Positions 26,301-38,320 of a stretch of DNA of 64,000 bases are shown here, piece after piece. The DNA is taken from NCBI RefSeq assembly GCF_040581485.1, contig NC_090131.1:29758032-29822031 (forward strand), read 5' to 3'. Source of the stretch: Linepithema humile. Taxonomy: Eukaryota; Arthropoda; Insecta; Hymenoptera; Formicidae. Numbering within the stretch: the stretch's first letter is position 1; each line of letters opens with the position of its first letter. Below the pieces are notes generated by a model. It saw only the letters and a list, made by a program, of their open reading frames with translations. It had not been told where the DNA came from and did no database searches. The translations under genes were made by a program, and so were the position numbers.

Positions 26301-29300
26301 GATTTGAAAGACGTATTGGAGCCGCCGGGTGACAAATCTAGATCAGCCAGCGTGACAAGCGCGACGACAGATCAAAAGGAACCAATTGAGAAGGCGACGT
26401 CACCCACAATTTCGCAGGAGAGGAGCAAATCTCCGAGTGTGGCGAGTGAAAAGTCGGATGATAAGAAATCTGTCGATAGCTCGAGAGCAACCAGTGTTAC
26501 GGAGGAAAAAGCGGATCTCAAGGACGTGATAGAATTGCCAGCTGATAAATCCAGATCGTCTAGCGTCGCGAGCGAGAAAGCGGAAGCAATTGGGAAATCG
26601 ATCTCACCTACCGCGCTTGACAAATTAGAACCACCTGTTGATCAAAGCAAATCTTCGGCAGTTCCCGATAAATTGGATATAAAGCCAGATGATGTTATAT
26701 CGCACGACAAATCGCGATCCCCGAGCATTGTTCTTGATAAACCGATGGAAGACGATAGGCAGCCGACAGAAGAAATAGACATCGATGGATTAAAAACATT
26801 CGATGCAACCGGCGAGTCGGGTTTGCCCGATAAAACAAGATCGTTGAGCATTATCAGCGACAAGACGGAACCGAAATCGCCGTCTGACGCCTCAAAGTCG
26901 CCGAGTTCGGTCGACGATCAGAAAGACAAATCAAGATCGTCTAGCGTGGCCAGCGAGAAGCTCGATGACGTCGATACGAAGATTTCGCCATCGGAAGCGA
27001 AGGAACGATCGATCTCGCCAAGTTTGGATGTCGGGAAAACTTCGAAGGACGGATCCGCCAAATCGTCGCGCGCCAGTTCGCCGGAGGACAAGCTCGCGGC
27101 GGACAGATCGCGTTCGCAGAGCGTGTTCGATACCGGGGAGAAAACTCCGGCCAGCGGATCGAGAACGGCCAGTTTATTCGACGAAAAGCCGCCGGAGCAA
27201 ATAGTCCCTCAAGAGAAGGACGAGCATAAGGATTTGCCGAGGAAGAAAAGTTCCGTAACTTCTCCCGAGGCGATTCAGAGGGAGATGCAGAAGATTCGCG
27301 AGAAACGATTTGCCGATTTCGAGGAGCCTGACGCTGTGGAGCCGAGCAAGATAGAGAAGTCGGACGACGAGGAGGAAGGCGTCGTGAAGGTGACAGCCGA
27401 GAAAAGAGCGGAGATCGAAAAGTACATTCTGGAGGAATATATCGTGAGGAAAAGAAAGATCAGTTTGGTGGTGATCGAAAAATTGGTTATGATGTATTCG
27501 GTGCCTCAGTTTATAGTGATGGAAATAATAGAAGACATTATCAGCCGGCAAAATATACCTAGAAATACGGTTCTCGACTTCCTCGACGATTTAAAAGAGA
27601 AGAGTCCGGATGTCGCCGAAGCGAAAGAGAAATCCGTTGTGCCGACCGGTGTGGATTTAGGAGGAATCGCTTTTGCTCAAGAGCATCTTCAGGGCCACGC
27701 GAAGCCAAGCGGCGTGAGGGGCGAAAGCCCAGACGGCAAGGTGTCTCCCGCAGGTAGCGATCGACGCGACAGAGACGGGAGAGCGCTTTCCGCCAGCCCG
27801 AGCCCGGAGCCGATTCCTTCCGATAAATCGACTCAGGACAGCCCGGCTCGATCGGAGCCGCATATAGACGAAGAGATTTTGATATCGGAAGAGAAGCGGG
27901 TGGAAACCGAGAAGCTGCTGGAGGAGGAGTACATAAAGAAGGGCAGAAAGATCACGGAGGTGATTCTCGAGGAGATAATTATCAGGACTTCCCTGCCCAG
28001 ATACATTATTTTGGAAATCGTGGAGGAGATTATATTAAAGAGAAAGATCCCGCGGGAATCCGTGATCGACCTGGAAATTTACCAGGAGGAGGAACCGGAG
28101 GAAGATTACGACAAGGCGATGTATCGCTTCGACAGAGTGGCGGACGGCGGAACGGCGGACTACGAAATGACGCGTGGCGCCAGGAAACCTTCGGTGGAGT
28201 ACGGAATGGAGTATTCGCCGTCGGGCGAGCGGCAGGAGGACAAGTCCGCCGATTACCCGATAGGCTACGAGAGCCAGTTCCATAAGGCCTTCGTTGGCGG
28301 AATGACGGAAATGCGGACGACGCATATAACGACGCTCTCCGGAAAGTCAACGCCGGAGTTCACCTCGCCGGAATCCGGAGTCGAATCTGCTGACAAAGCA
28401 TCCGGCAAGCTGCCGGAGCATCCTTTGACCACGACGCACATCACGAAAACCGACCCGCATGACTTGAAAACAATTCAACCCATGCAAACTGTCACGATCC
28501 TGAGAGAGAGCAAAATCGGAGAACCTGCGGACGAACCGGAAGAAACTGCGGAGGAAGGAGAACAATCTACAGATGATATTATTGTGGTTAAAAAGATAGT
28601 CAAACGCGAGGTTGAAGAGGAAGAACCTGAGAAGGTGGCAAAGGAATCGGTTATCGAAGACGTTTCGGAATCAAAGCACGAGACAGCCGAACCGCAAGAG
28701 CAGCCGGAAGTGCTTGCCAAGGAAATTAAACGACCGAGTGTCCAACAGGATGAGCCCGAAGCGATTACTAAAATCATTAAGCGAGAAATCGTGGAGCACG
28801 ACGAGCCCGAAGTGATCACCAAAGTCGTGAAACGCGAGATCATCGAGCAGGACGAGCCGGAAATTATTACAAAGGTGATCAGACGTGAGATCGTCGTTCC
28901 CGACGAGGAAGTGGACGATTCCAACGAAGATACCGGCGAATACGTGAAGACGATCACAACGAAAACAACAAGAACGATTGTGACGGAGGAGTTGCCGGAC
29001 GCCGAACTGTCGCAGACCGATCCTTCGAAAATTTACACAGATCCGACTTCAGGCACGACGTACAGAGTCGTGAGCGACGACGGCGCGTCTGACGCAACGG
29101 CCAGCGCCGACGTGAAGCGCATCGTGACGACAGTGACGACGATCACCGGTCCGGACGGCAAAATCACGACGAAGAAAGACGTGACCGAGAGCACCGACAC
29201 TGTCGACAGCGAGGAGTTGTTGGAGAAATTGATCGATTCCGGCAAGATCACGGCGGAAACCACCAAGTCCGCGGAGAAAATTATCAAAGAAACAATCACG

Positions 29301-32300
29301 ACCGTGACGTCGGGCACCTCGACGCCGGACGTGAAAGCCTTCTACGATTCCGGGAAATCGACGCCCGATTTGAAGCACGAGGAGAAAGTCGAGCCCGCGG
29401 GAAAAGAGCGCTTGAGCGCGGAGAAGCTCGAGCACTCGGTGTCTCCGTTGGTGCGAGATTTGATGTCCGACGATAAGAGCTACTCGGGCAAGTCCTCGCC
29501 GGACATATCGCTGCCCAAGGACATCGTTTTCAGCGGCTCGACCGGAAAATCCACGCCGGAAGTGCCCATGTCGCCGTTGATCAGAGACGGCGCCGCGATT
29601 CAGCATCATTTGTCATCGGGAAGATCGACGCCCGACAGACGGTCCGACGGTCGCTCGTCGACGGGCACGCCGGAAGGATTTAGATCCGGCGAAATGATAC
29701 GCACCACCATTACGACCACGAAGACGATCTCTGACGAGGGTGAGATAGTGACGACCACCAAAGAGGTCACGGAGACGACGAATGAGAAGGGCGAGACCGT
29801 CGTTTTGGCGGAGAAAACCGACGTGAAGGTGGACGAACGCGGGCCGGGCAAGGATTCGGCGGAGAGCGCGATCAGCAGCATCATCAGCAGCATAAAATCC
29901 TCGGAGCAGCAGCGCGGCGGCAGCGCGGGCTCCGACGACGAGCCGCCCGGCTCGCCCCTTTCTTCCACCTCGCAAGCGGGATACGAGAAGGAGGAAGAGA
30001 GGCAGGTCGAGTTTTCGGCGGCTGCGATGAGCGGCAGCTTCTACGGCGAACTGCCGGCTGTGCCGCCGCAGATCTCCGCGATGAAGACTTTCCACGGGGA
30101 GACCGGCATGCAGAAGAGCGGCGGCGATCCCGCTCACAGCCGATTCATGGTCGAAAAGGAGTTCGCTGGCGGTTACGGCGAGAAGCCGGACGCGAAGAAA
30201 TACGTCGACGAGGCCGATCTGGACTTCGACAAGGCTTTGATGGAGCACAAGGAAATGAAGGAGGCGAGCGGCGCCTTCAGCGGCGGTATTACGCCGAGAT
30301 ATACGAACGGCAGTCTTCGACACGAGACGGGTGCCACGCAGGAACGTCCGTCGTCTTCCTTCCGGGATGACGCTAAGGACGATTCGAAGAGCGACTCGAA
30401 GAAGGATCCCCTGGAGGGATGGGGATCCCCTCTCGGCTTGCCATCTCCCAAGCCACCCAGGAAATTCAACCTGAAGAGTCCTGTTCAACCACAACCGTCA
30501 TGCTCGAGCGAGACGACTGCCGATACCTTGAATTTCGATCTTGTGAAAGATTGGGGAGAACCTCTTAGATTGCCGTCGCCCGCGCCGGTGACCAACGAAG
30601 TTTCAAATAAAGGAGCACCTAGCACACCGAAGAAGGAACGAAAGCAAGCGAAGAAGATCCAGTCGGAGAATATAAAGAATAAAAAACGCTCGGAGAGTCC
30701 TGGCAAGAATGAAAAGAAAATGAAAGACTCGAAGAATAAAATACAGCCGGTCTACATGGACTTGGCGTACGTGCCACATCACGGAAATTCTTATTACACT
30801 TCCTTGGAATTTTTCAAGAGAGTGCGAGCGAGATATTATGTCTTCAGCGGCACAGAACCTAGCCGAGAGGTTTACGATGCTTTACTGGAAGCTAAAAAGA
30901 CTTGGGAAGACAAAGAACTTGGTAAATTTATTAAGAATATGTGTTAAGAACATTAAGTAAATATTAATAAACAAGAATTACGTATATATATATATATATA
31001 TATACTTTTAACACTCTGCGACTTGATACAAAAATTTTTCTCACTAAATTTATAGTATCAAAAAGTTACATTTTACTTACAAAATGCGTTTTTTTAAATT
31101 TTGCTATGATTTATTTTGCCCGAGTTACACGACTTTGAAGCTAAATCTGTATTTTCTGCGCTAATGCCGATGATAAACGTTATTTTTCACAAAATGTAGA
31201 GTTGGCTTCAAAATCGCGTAACTTGGATAAAAAAAACATAGCAAAATTTAAAAAAACACATTGTGTAGGTAAGATGTTGTAGTCTTTGATATTTGTCACA
31301 AATTTTGCGAGAAAAATTTTTTTATCAAGCTACAGAGTATTAAAAGTACTCTGTTCTTCTTTCGAACTCAGGACTGTAAAAATAAAAAAATTTTAAAAAC
31401 AGATCACGGCATGTGAAAGTACAAGTGTCAAGCTTTAAAATGCTTTTTTAATTTTTGATCTACGATGATTTTTCGCCGAGTTGCAGCGATTTGAATATTG
31501 ATCGATTTTAAGCGTCTGAACGTCTCGACACGGCGGAGCAGTGCGACCGAGAATGGCTGACTGCGCGCCATTAATACGCTGCCGCAGTACAATGGCGCGT
31601 ACTCAGCTGTTCTCAGCCGCATTGCTCCGCCGTGTCGAGACGTTCAGACGCTTAAAATTGACCAATTTTCAAATCGCTGCAACTCGGCGAAAAATCATCG
31701 TAGATCAAAAATTAAAAAAGCATTTTAAAGCTTGAAACTTGTACTTTCACATGCCGTAGGCCGTTTTTAAAAATTTATTATTTTTACAATTCTAAGCTTG
31801 AAGGAAGAACACAGTATTTTCAATATTCTGTAACCTAATAAAAAAATTTTTTTTTGTAAAATTGACAAGTGTCAGAAACCACAACATTTTACCTACACAA
31901 CACGTTTTTCAATGATTTGTTACGATTATTTTGTTCGAGTTATGCAACTTTAAAGTCAATCAATACATTTTGTGAAAAATAACGTTTATCATTAGCGTAT
32001 AAAATACAAGTTTATCTTTATAGTTGTGTAACTCGGCTAAAATAATCATAGCAAAATTAGAAAAAGAAACACGTATTGTAGATATAATGTTTTAATATTT
32101 AACATTTGTCATAAATTTTGCGAGAAAAATTTTCTTATTGAGTTGCAGAGTGTTGCACAAGCCTAAAGAATTTTTTCAATTTATTCTCAAAAATTTGCTA
32201 TGTTTTTTTTTTTTCAGAGGTAACCATGATACCGACGTACGACACTGACACCCTGGGTTATTGGGTCGCCGACAATGAAGAGGCGCTCGCAGCAAACCAC

Positions 32301-32387
32301 ATAGACTTATCGCCGTCCGCGTCTCGGTGCACTATCAATCTCCAGGATCACGAGACTAGTTGCAGTGCCTACAGGCTCGAGTTCTAG
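14352..32387 (+). CDS. Futsch, MAP1A/MAP1B-type microtubule-associated protein (5' partial)
   Basis: Futsch binds microtubules in axons and at neuromuscular synapses and stabilises the cytoskeleton. Visible exons are 14352-14450, 14595-14767, 14910-15067, 15206-15617, 15771-30921 and 32218-32387; all junctions are GT-AG and phase-compatible, giving 5,386 residues plus a split first codon. The first four exons encode the conserved MAP1 N-terminal domain (motifs GERLIQYATENLVTEVLIHP, FPGGQGDAALFGINGFN, VYPQIGHFF). Next come an SPDGDKD-containing part of the same domain, a KKE-rich basic region, long acidic and SP-rich repeats, and a C-terminal light-chain domain (VYMDLAYVPHHGNSYY, then IPTYDTDTLGYWV and SCSAYRLEF just before the stop). 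The length is similar to Drosophila Futsch, about 5.4-5.5 thousand residues from memory. The first exon(s) and start codon are not found here. Confidence 0.95.
20079..21139 (+). repeat. Futsch hydrophobic modules 1-4 (~60 residues each)
   Basis: Four copies lie at about 20079-20252, 20283-20471, 20631-20822 and 20949-21139. The shared pattern is an acidic start (EVEEYIVNEYI), a KGKRIT turn, a middle helix-like part (xxVDEIxxxKxVPK) and a very regular end (IVVEIIEEIIVKKKIPR, then VLDVPE). They alternate hydrophobic and charged residues, unlike the disordered Ser/Pro/Glu-rich sequence around them, which suggests small folded or coiled units. DNA identity among copies is modest, so the duplications are old and the protein pattern has been kept. 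I do not recognise this as a named domain. Confidence 0.8.
24339..25478 (+). repeat. Five 228-bp tandem repeats inside futsch coding sequence
   Basis: Units start at 24339, 24567, 24795, 25023 and 25251, with a partial sixth from 25479. Each encodes 76 residues with three serine-proline blocks (RSKSPSIADEKPE, KSRSPSAAS, RSKPSSIIGEKPD). Copies appear nearly identical in DNA; I see only a few changes, such as ESAD versus EPSD and AST versus ASA. A multiple of three keeps the frame. Near identity implies recent expansion or gene conversion, so copy number is probably variable. Confidence 0.92.
25493..25750 (+). repeat. Two 129-bp tandem repeats in futsch
   Basis: A 43-residue unit (RSKSPSVAGEKPDLKDVAE, then KSRSPSV and SVASDLKEPA) occurs twice in direct succession, almost identical in DNA, directly after the 228-bp array. 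A diverged third copy follows. Confidence 0.85.
27399..28083 (+). repeat. Futsch hydrophobic modules 5-6
   Basis: Two further copies of the same module (27399-27590 and 27888-28083) lie after the SP-rich array. Copy 5 reads EKYILEEYIVRKRKI then VMEIIEDIISRQNIPR; copy 6 reads EEEYIKKGRKI then ILEIVEEIILKRKIPR. The modules therefore bracket the SP-rich repeat region, four before and two after. Both keep the final IPR-x-x-V-(L/I)-D signature. Confidence 0.8.
28750..28900 (+). repeat. Short DEPE-ITK-REI repeats in futsch
   Basis: Three to four successive units of about 20 residues follow the pattern DEPExITKxxKREIxE, just before a Thr-rich segment. They are diverged in DNA and smaller than the other repeat classes of this protein. 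Confidence 0.75.
30922..32217 (+). other. Last futsch intron, mostly one palindromic element
   Basis: The donor GTAAAT follows 30921 and the acceptor is a T-rich tract ending CAG at 32215-32217. Of its 1,296 bp, about 1,150 belong to the compound inverted repeat at 31007-32156, preceded by a short TA run (30983-31004). Confidence 0.88.
31007..32156. repeat. 1.15-kb compound palindrome (foldback element)
   Basis: The left end (TTTAACACTCTGCGACTTGA) is mirrored by the right end (AGTTGCAGAGTGTTG), and the symmetry centre lies near 31581-31582. Matching short frames at 31428-31622 (-) and 31541-31735 (+) encode nearly the same peptide, as expected for a palindrome. Each outer part is itself an inverted repeat: 31007-31345 folds on itself, as does its mirror 31820-32156. 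The centre contains CGTCTCGACACGGCGGAGCA and its mirror. No transposase is present. Confidence 0.88.
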
Positions 32388-35300
32388 GGATTGGCAGCCT
32401 GCTCAGCCGTAATAGTCGAGTTCTGAGCGGCGTCCGGAACGCGTCATCATTCCGTTTTTTGGACCCATTCCTATAGAAATACAAAAGAAAAAAAAAAAAA
32501 AGAGGAAAACGCCGAGCGCAGGCCGACCTACCGTCCCGTCAGGCGATCCCTGACCTTCTTTCTAGAAGACAAACGGCTTTTCGAATTTTTGAGATTCTCT
32601 CGCGGTTATAGCTCTGCGGCCTATCAGGATCGTGGAAATTCTATTCAATAATCTTGGAAATTGTCCCGAGGAAGCAGGACCGACCTTCGATCGTGCAGTT
32701 CTCAAATCGAGATGTTTAATCTAAGTTAAGATGTTCCCCCGTATTCTTTCGCGAGGAGACGGCGCGGGCGACGAGAAGGGAGAAAGAGATCACAAGGGTT
32801 TTCCCTTACACGGATACAAGGTATAAATTAATTAATTACTTACTTTTAAGAAGCCGATTATTGATAGAGAGAATCCCACATTCGATTAATTCGCACTGTG
32901 ACAACAGTGGCGTCCGTCGGGTATCCTTGGTCTAACGGATATTTGTATTTCTACACTTTGCACCGTTTTGCCCGTAGCGCGCTGATACCGTGTGTAATAT
33001 CTTATCAATCACTGCTCAAGTTATAAAAAACGATTCGTTCTCACGAAGGTTTCACGTTCAAGCGAAGAGGGAGATGACGATCGCGAATCGACGACGATCC
33101 GGAAGTGCCGCGGCCTGGGACAATCCTGTACGCTAGTTTACCGAATAAAATTGAGACTTTTAGAATATTCCAATTCCCGACTCGCGATCCGCACAGCGGG
33201 TTCGAAAAGTCGCAGCGGCATCCTTCTTGCCCCGCCCTCTCCTCGATCAGCAGATTAAAGTAAAACTTTTAATATCTCTGACACAGCTGCCGCTTCAAGA
33301 GCACCGCGTAGTATTCAGTGTATTCAGTTAAAAAGAAAAAAAAAGAAAAAAAAGAAAACGAGAGAAGGATATCACGAGAGAAACATCTTACCTTGAAAGA
33401 CATATTTGCGAACGGGACGAGGCGCGCGTTCGCGATGGACGCGCGCGCGCGCGCGACGATATGAGGAGGATCCGCCGATGGATCGTCGTCTTTAACGTGA
33501 GACACCGCGAGATATGCCCGAGGAGAGAACGTTTACCTCCGAAACATTGTCCTTCGTTGTTAACAGTCCCCCTTTCTCATCGTAAATGTCTATTCGTGCG
33601 TAGGTAAAACGGCTAAATTCCATCGGGAAGCACTAGGATAGGAATTATCTGTGTCGTGTTTCTATATCGTAGAGAATAGAGATTACGGGAGCGATGGTAC
33701 GCGGGCAGACTTTTCCGTCTGCTTTGCCACTGAGATCCGCGTAGGCGAGCGCGAGCCGAATTCGGACGAGAACGGCGCGGCGACGAAGAGAAGACCTGGC
33801 GAGCGTTTCGTTACTGCGATGGAAGGGCGATAATGACACATCTCGAGACGTCCATCCAACGGACGATCGTCCGTCTTCGATGTTTTTTTAACGAGGATAC
33901 CCCCTGTGTTTCCTGAGGTTTGCGACGCGGACGGGACTTCGGAAAACATTGGTCGCGGTGGCGAGTTTTCAGAAGCATCACCTTTCCCGCGAGACTTTGC
34001 GACGATGATGATTTCGACGTTGACGTCGTTTTCGCGGGAGAAACGAGCGCTGAGAGCAAACGTGACCGAGTCACTGCGTCGCGCAAACAAGTTTGCAACC
34101 CGTCCGCGTAAGACGGGCGGAAGTTGCGAGATTTTGCAACTTCGTTCGAAGTTTCTCCAATTCCAGTGATGCCTAAAAAAAACCTTCTGAGCGAAGGAAG
34201 AACTGTCTGGCGAAGAGTGATCTGTCGAAGAAAGTTCTGCGAACGCGGAACGAAGAGTGATGGAGAAAACTCGGCTGACAGGCGGCACGAAAGAAGGATC
34301 GCTGGATGCTTAAGGATGAATTAGCGGACGGACGGAAGCGGAATCTCCGCCGCAGCGATAAAGTCGCGTCATCGTCCGCGCAATGACAGATCAAACGTAT
34401 CTGTTGCGCGAGTGGAGTCTCGTAAAACTCGGGGAAATGATTTGCCCCGAACGACTGTCTCGCCCGACCACTGTTTTCTGAGGTGTTGGCGAGATCGTTC
34501 ACCTCGAAGAAAACCGATTGTTACCTCTGGAATAGATATCCGCTCCCGGACGGACTTGGCTGTACGTCTCTGGCGAACTTGAAGTTAACGAAGTCCACTC
34601 GGGGAGTCGATTAAAGTCGATGAAACTTTTTGTACTTAACTTTCTCTGAACTAGGACGTTTCATTGCAAAAGTCGAAGCGTGTCAAACTGGCGAAACGGT
34701 GAGCACATCGACGGACGACTGATTAACGCGGAGGAGAAGAACGTATCGAACATCGCGCTTATTCGACCCTCACTACATGGGACATGATCATTTTCAGCAA
34801 GCTGATGACAGGCCTCCCATCTATTTTTACCTAAGCAGCGAGAGCGTGAATGAGCGTTTAATGTCCCGACGCAGAGGCATGCGTTTACGAACGAGTCTCT
34901 GTGAAGATGTCGATGTTAAGTCCCGCCCGAACAGCGCGAAAGTCCGCGACGTGTGAAAGACGCTGGACACTTGCGCTGTCCTGAGTGTCCTATTTTCTGT
35001 TGCTTCTCTTTCGAGAGATTGAGAAAGAGAGAGAGAGAGAGAGAGAGAAACCAGATTGTACCAAGTATCTCGATTCTAAACGTTCGCGTAATTGTACCTT
35101 AAGAAATCCATCTGTAACGCCGATCCTGCGTGCGTATCCCTAGATCGCACTCTGACGTCATGTCAAGTCGCTTGTGTCGCCCTTACATTTGACTCGAAAT
35201 CAAAACGCGTTGGTTGAAACTCGACGCGAAAGTAACAACTACGATTTAGGGACATGGCAGAAGCACGTACGCAGAGGATATTGATTCAGAAACAGAGAAC

Positions 35301-35999
35301 ATGCGGTCGGGAGAGAAGAATCGATACAGAAAGAGAAAGAGAGAGAGAGAGACAAGTGCGATTAAGCGCGATACCGAACTGTAACTTATAGAGGACACCT
35401 TTGCTCATTATTCTCGCGAGATCCATGGACGAAAGTAATATTTATCGCAAAAATAGATTTTTTATTCGTATACACAGCTGAAGCACGGAGGCTGTTCCGT
35501 TGTCGGGTTTTAAGGACTGCACACGCAAAAGTTGGAAAGAAGCTCTCTCAATTGACGCCTGAGAATTGAAGAACGCCTAAAGGACACGATTTTGCACGAT
35601 TCTATCTGAAAGTTTTAGGACATTTTTGCGACGCGCGTATTGTACGGTCGGATTGAAACATAGTCCAGCGACCACGAATGGATCTCGCCGAATGAAAGTC
35701 GGAGAAAGCTCTCCTCTATACGAGACACATTCGTGCCTACACGAAAATGATGGTGCTCGATTAGACCGATCGTTTACGGTGGCATTAAGGTATGGTGGTA
35801 TCGAGGCGTGCGATCGGGAGAGGTTGATGAAAACGATTTGTCTTGTCGCTGCAATCGACACGCGATAGCGCGACCTTCGGGTCCGATTTCTATAGATTAG
35901 TGCGTAAGTTTTTTACCGCCTCTAAGTCACACATGATTTTGTTCCGATCGCGCGGAATTTATTTTCTCACACACATACACGTACGTACGCAAACAAACA

Positions 36000-36033
<34 letters not shown>

Positions 36034-36599
36034 TGTGTCACTCATTACTCATTTGTCATTCGTGTGATTATTTATTGTTCATCCTTCGTTCGCGTGATCA
36101 TTATATATCGCATTCACTAGGCGCAGAAGCGCGTTTATTCGATGAGAATTGGTTGTCGAAAAAGTCTCCGAGAGACCGATTATGTCCGTTTTAGTTTCCA
36201 GCGGAGTCATGCGCGACTGAGATTTTATTTCGCCGATCGACGAAAGGGACAAGAAAAATAAACGAAAAAAAGATTTTATAATGGAAAAAAAAAAAAAAAA
36301 AAAAATAGCGAAGAGGGAAACGTACGTGACATCGAGAAGCAGAGACGAAAACGATCGATATTGTTATAAATACGATTATTACCATACCGATTACTTTTAA
36401 TGACTATTATGCTTGTTATCATTGCAATTAATATTATTATGCTATTATTATTGTGACTACTATTAATATTATTACATATTCCGATTACGTTCGCGAGAGT
36501 GGGTCATTATCATCATCATCATTGTTCTCTTTCCATCAGTAGAAAAGTTTTTATAATGCTTATCGATACCTCTCTTGATACGTATGACAGCGAGTTATT

Positions 36600-36668
36600 G
36601 ACGTGCAAGGAAAAAGAGATCTAAGAGAGAAGAGGAAAAAGAGGAAAAAGAGAGAAAGAGAGAGAAAA

Positions 36669-36706
<38 letters not shown>
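36600..36706 (+). repeat. GA/GAAA purine-rich low-complexity tract
   Basis: A polypurine run of AGAG and GAAA units in the probable futsch 3' region. It yields an artificial Arg/Lys/Glu frame that is not a gene. Confidence 0.85.
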
Positions 36707-36707
<1 letters not shown>

Positions 36708-38320
36708 GATGACGATGAAGTATGTACCTATGTATTTATGTATTATTTATTGACAAGTAATATAATGACCAGTTATCTAGGTAGGATGTTAAAATTATAA
36801 AATTCAATTTAACGAAACAAAATAAATTAATGAACTATTAAATGAAGCTATTGTCGATCGATGATGAAGTGCGCAGGATAGATAAAATAAACGATGAGTT
36901 TATTGGAGTAATTTAAATAAAAAGTATAAAATAATAAAAAAAAAAAAAGAACAAATAAGAAATTAGGAACGAGCTTTCACTGAAACAGATTAGCGGGATA
37001 AAATATGAGGGAAGAAAAAAGTATATATATATATATATTATATATATAGATATCTATATAATATATGAACGCGAAGTACGTAAGAGAGAGAGAGAGAAAG
37101 GGAGTATAAGAGAGCGCGAGAGAGAGAGAGAGTCAGAGAGAAAGATGCAAAAGAGAGAAAGCGGGAGAGAACGAGGGATGTGAAAAACGTGAGCCCTTCG
37201 ACACCTATACGAACCCCTAAATCGCGGTGCTCGACGCGTGTGAGAACAGTGATATCGGTGATTTCTTTGTCGAAGAACAATCAACAATATTATTCATTTG
37301 GAATTGTGAAATTGTCGGTCGTTTCGTGCGAGGGAGGAAAGCGATTCTCGTTCTCGTTTCTTTTTTCTGATTCGCATTTCTCGATCACTTCTTAAATCCA
37401 CCGGACGGACGGCCCCGGTGATCAGCAAAATCAAAACAGGCACCTTTCCTCCGCCGGAAATTCTCTCGCCAGAAACTCTAGTCGGAAATTTCGTTTCCCA
37501 ATGTAGAAAGAGATAGAGAAAGAGAGATTTGTCTAGTCACGTCCGGTCGAGAATTTCGTTGTCGCGCAACGAGAGACTTCGCGCGTACCCGAGATAGCGC
37601 GAGATCCACGAGGACGTTGGAAGAACGTCCGGCAAACGCTCGTAAGTTCAATAATTTGTTCTTTTCGGGCGTTGTTCGGGCATCTTCTGAAATCTCGGCG
37701 TCGTGTCTGGGTTCCCGCGCGATCACACGATCGCGGTTCTCACCCGTCGCAACGCATCGGCGCGTCGCGTTTTTTCGAATAACGAATTAAAAAACTTACT
37801 GTGGAGTGTTCATGGTGCTATGATTATTATTATTATAGAAATAACAATGTTATGCTATATGATAAAAATGATAATATAATAAATATACACTATACCTTAG
37901 AATCTTCGCCTGTGTGTCTCACGCGTCTTGATTTTCTCCTCGTCGATCGACCGTAGATCCCGATTCGATATGTTTTGCACGAGGATCGAAACCGACGTAA
38001 TCTCGCTGCGTTCCGGGGTTTCAATGCGGCACACGTGCGAAAGTAATCTCCGCGTGTCGCGCGATCGGTTACATCTATACGGTGTCAAGAGTGGAAAATT
38101 CATCGAAAATTACGCCGGTTTCGATCCCTGCTTTTGCATGCTTACGTATTTTGTTTTATATGTCATGTAAGTTTGTAATAAGAAAATAAATAGCTCGTGC
38201 GCTCTGCAAGATTGCATTCAGATACGACTATATTCATTATATTTTTATTTGTATCATTAAAATCTCTCTCTCAGTCTCATCAGTAAATCACCAACTGAAT
38301 GATACAGATAATAAAGATAA

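Larger units (their letters stand above)
15771..30921 (+). other. Giant futsch exon, 15,151 bp
   Basis: One uninterrupted frame runs from the acceptor at 15769-15770 (TGTAATGCAG) to the donor after 30921 (GAACTTG then GTAAAT). Without splicing the frame would end at the TAA at 30945-30947 and lose the conserved end of the light chain; splicing to 32218 restores the conserved join DKEL-EVTMIPTYDTD. Content in order: end of the MAP1 N-terminal domain (to about 16235), Lys/Pro/Glu-rich basic region (about 16300-17200), acidic region (to about 20000), four hydrophobic modules (20079-21139), SP-rich repeats (about 22250-27180), two more modules (27399-28083), TITTxT and GKSTP-rich tail (about 28300-29900), and light chain (about 30400-30921). 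Confidence 0.93.

Noticed and set aside
23846..26335. 829-residue open frame antisense to the futsch repeats
   Set aside because: It is the mirror of the low-complexity SP repeats, whose periodic codons lack stops in that antisense frame. It has no ATG-context, splice or homology support.
29613..30494. 293-residue antisense frame in the GC-rich 3' part of the giant futsch exon
   Set aside because: GC-rich shadow; the + frame matches conserved MAP1 light chain sequence.
33683..34288. 201-residue minus-strand frame downstream of futsch
   Set aside because: CpG-rich DNA with few stops, no recognisable motif, no splice partners; overlaps equally long frames on the other strand.
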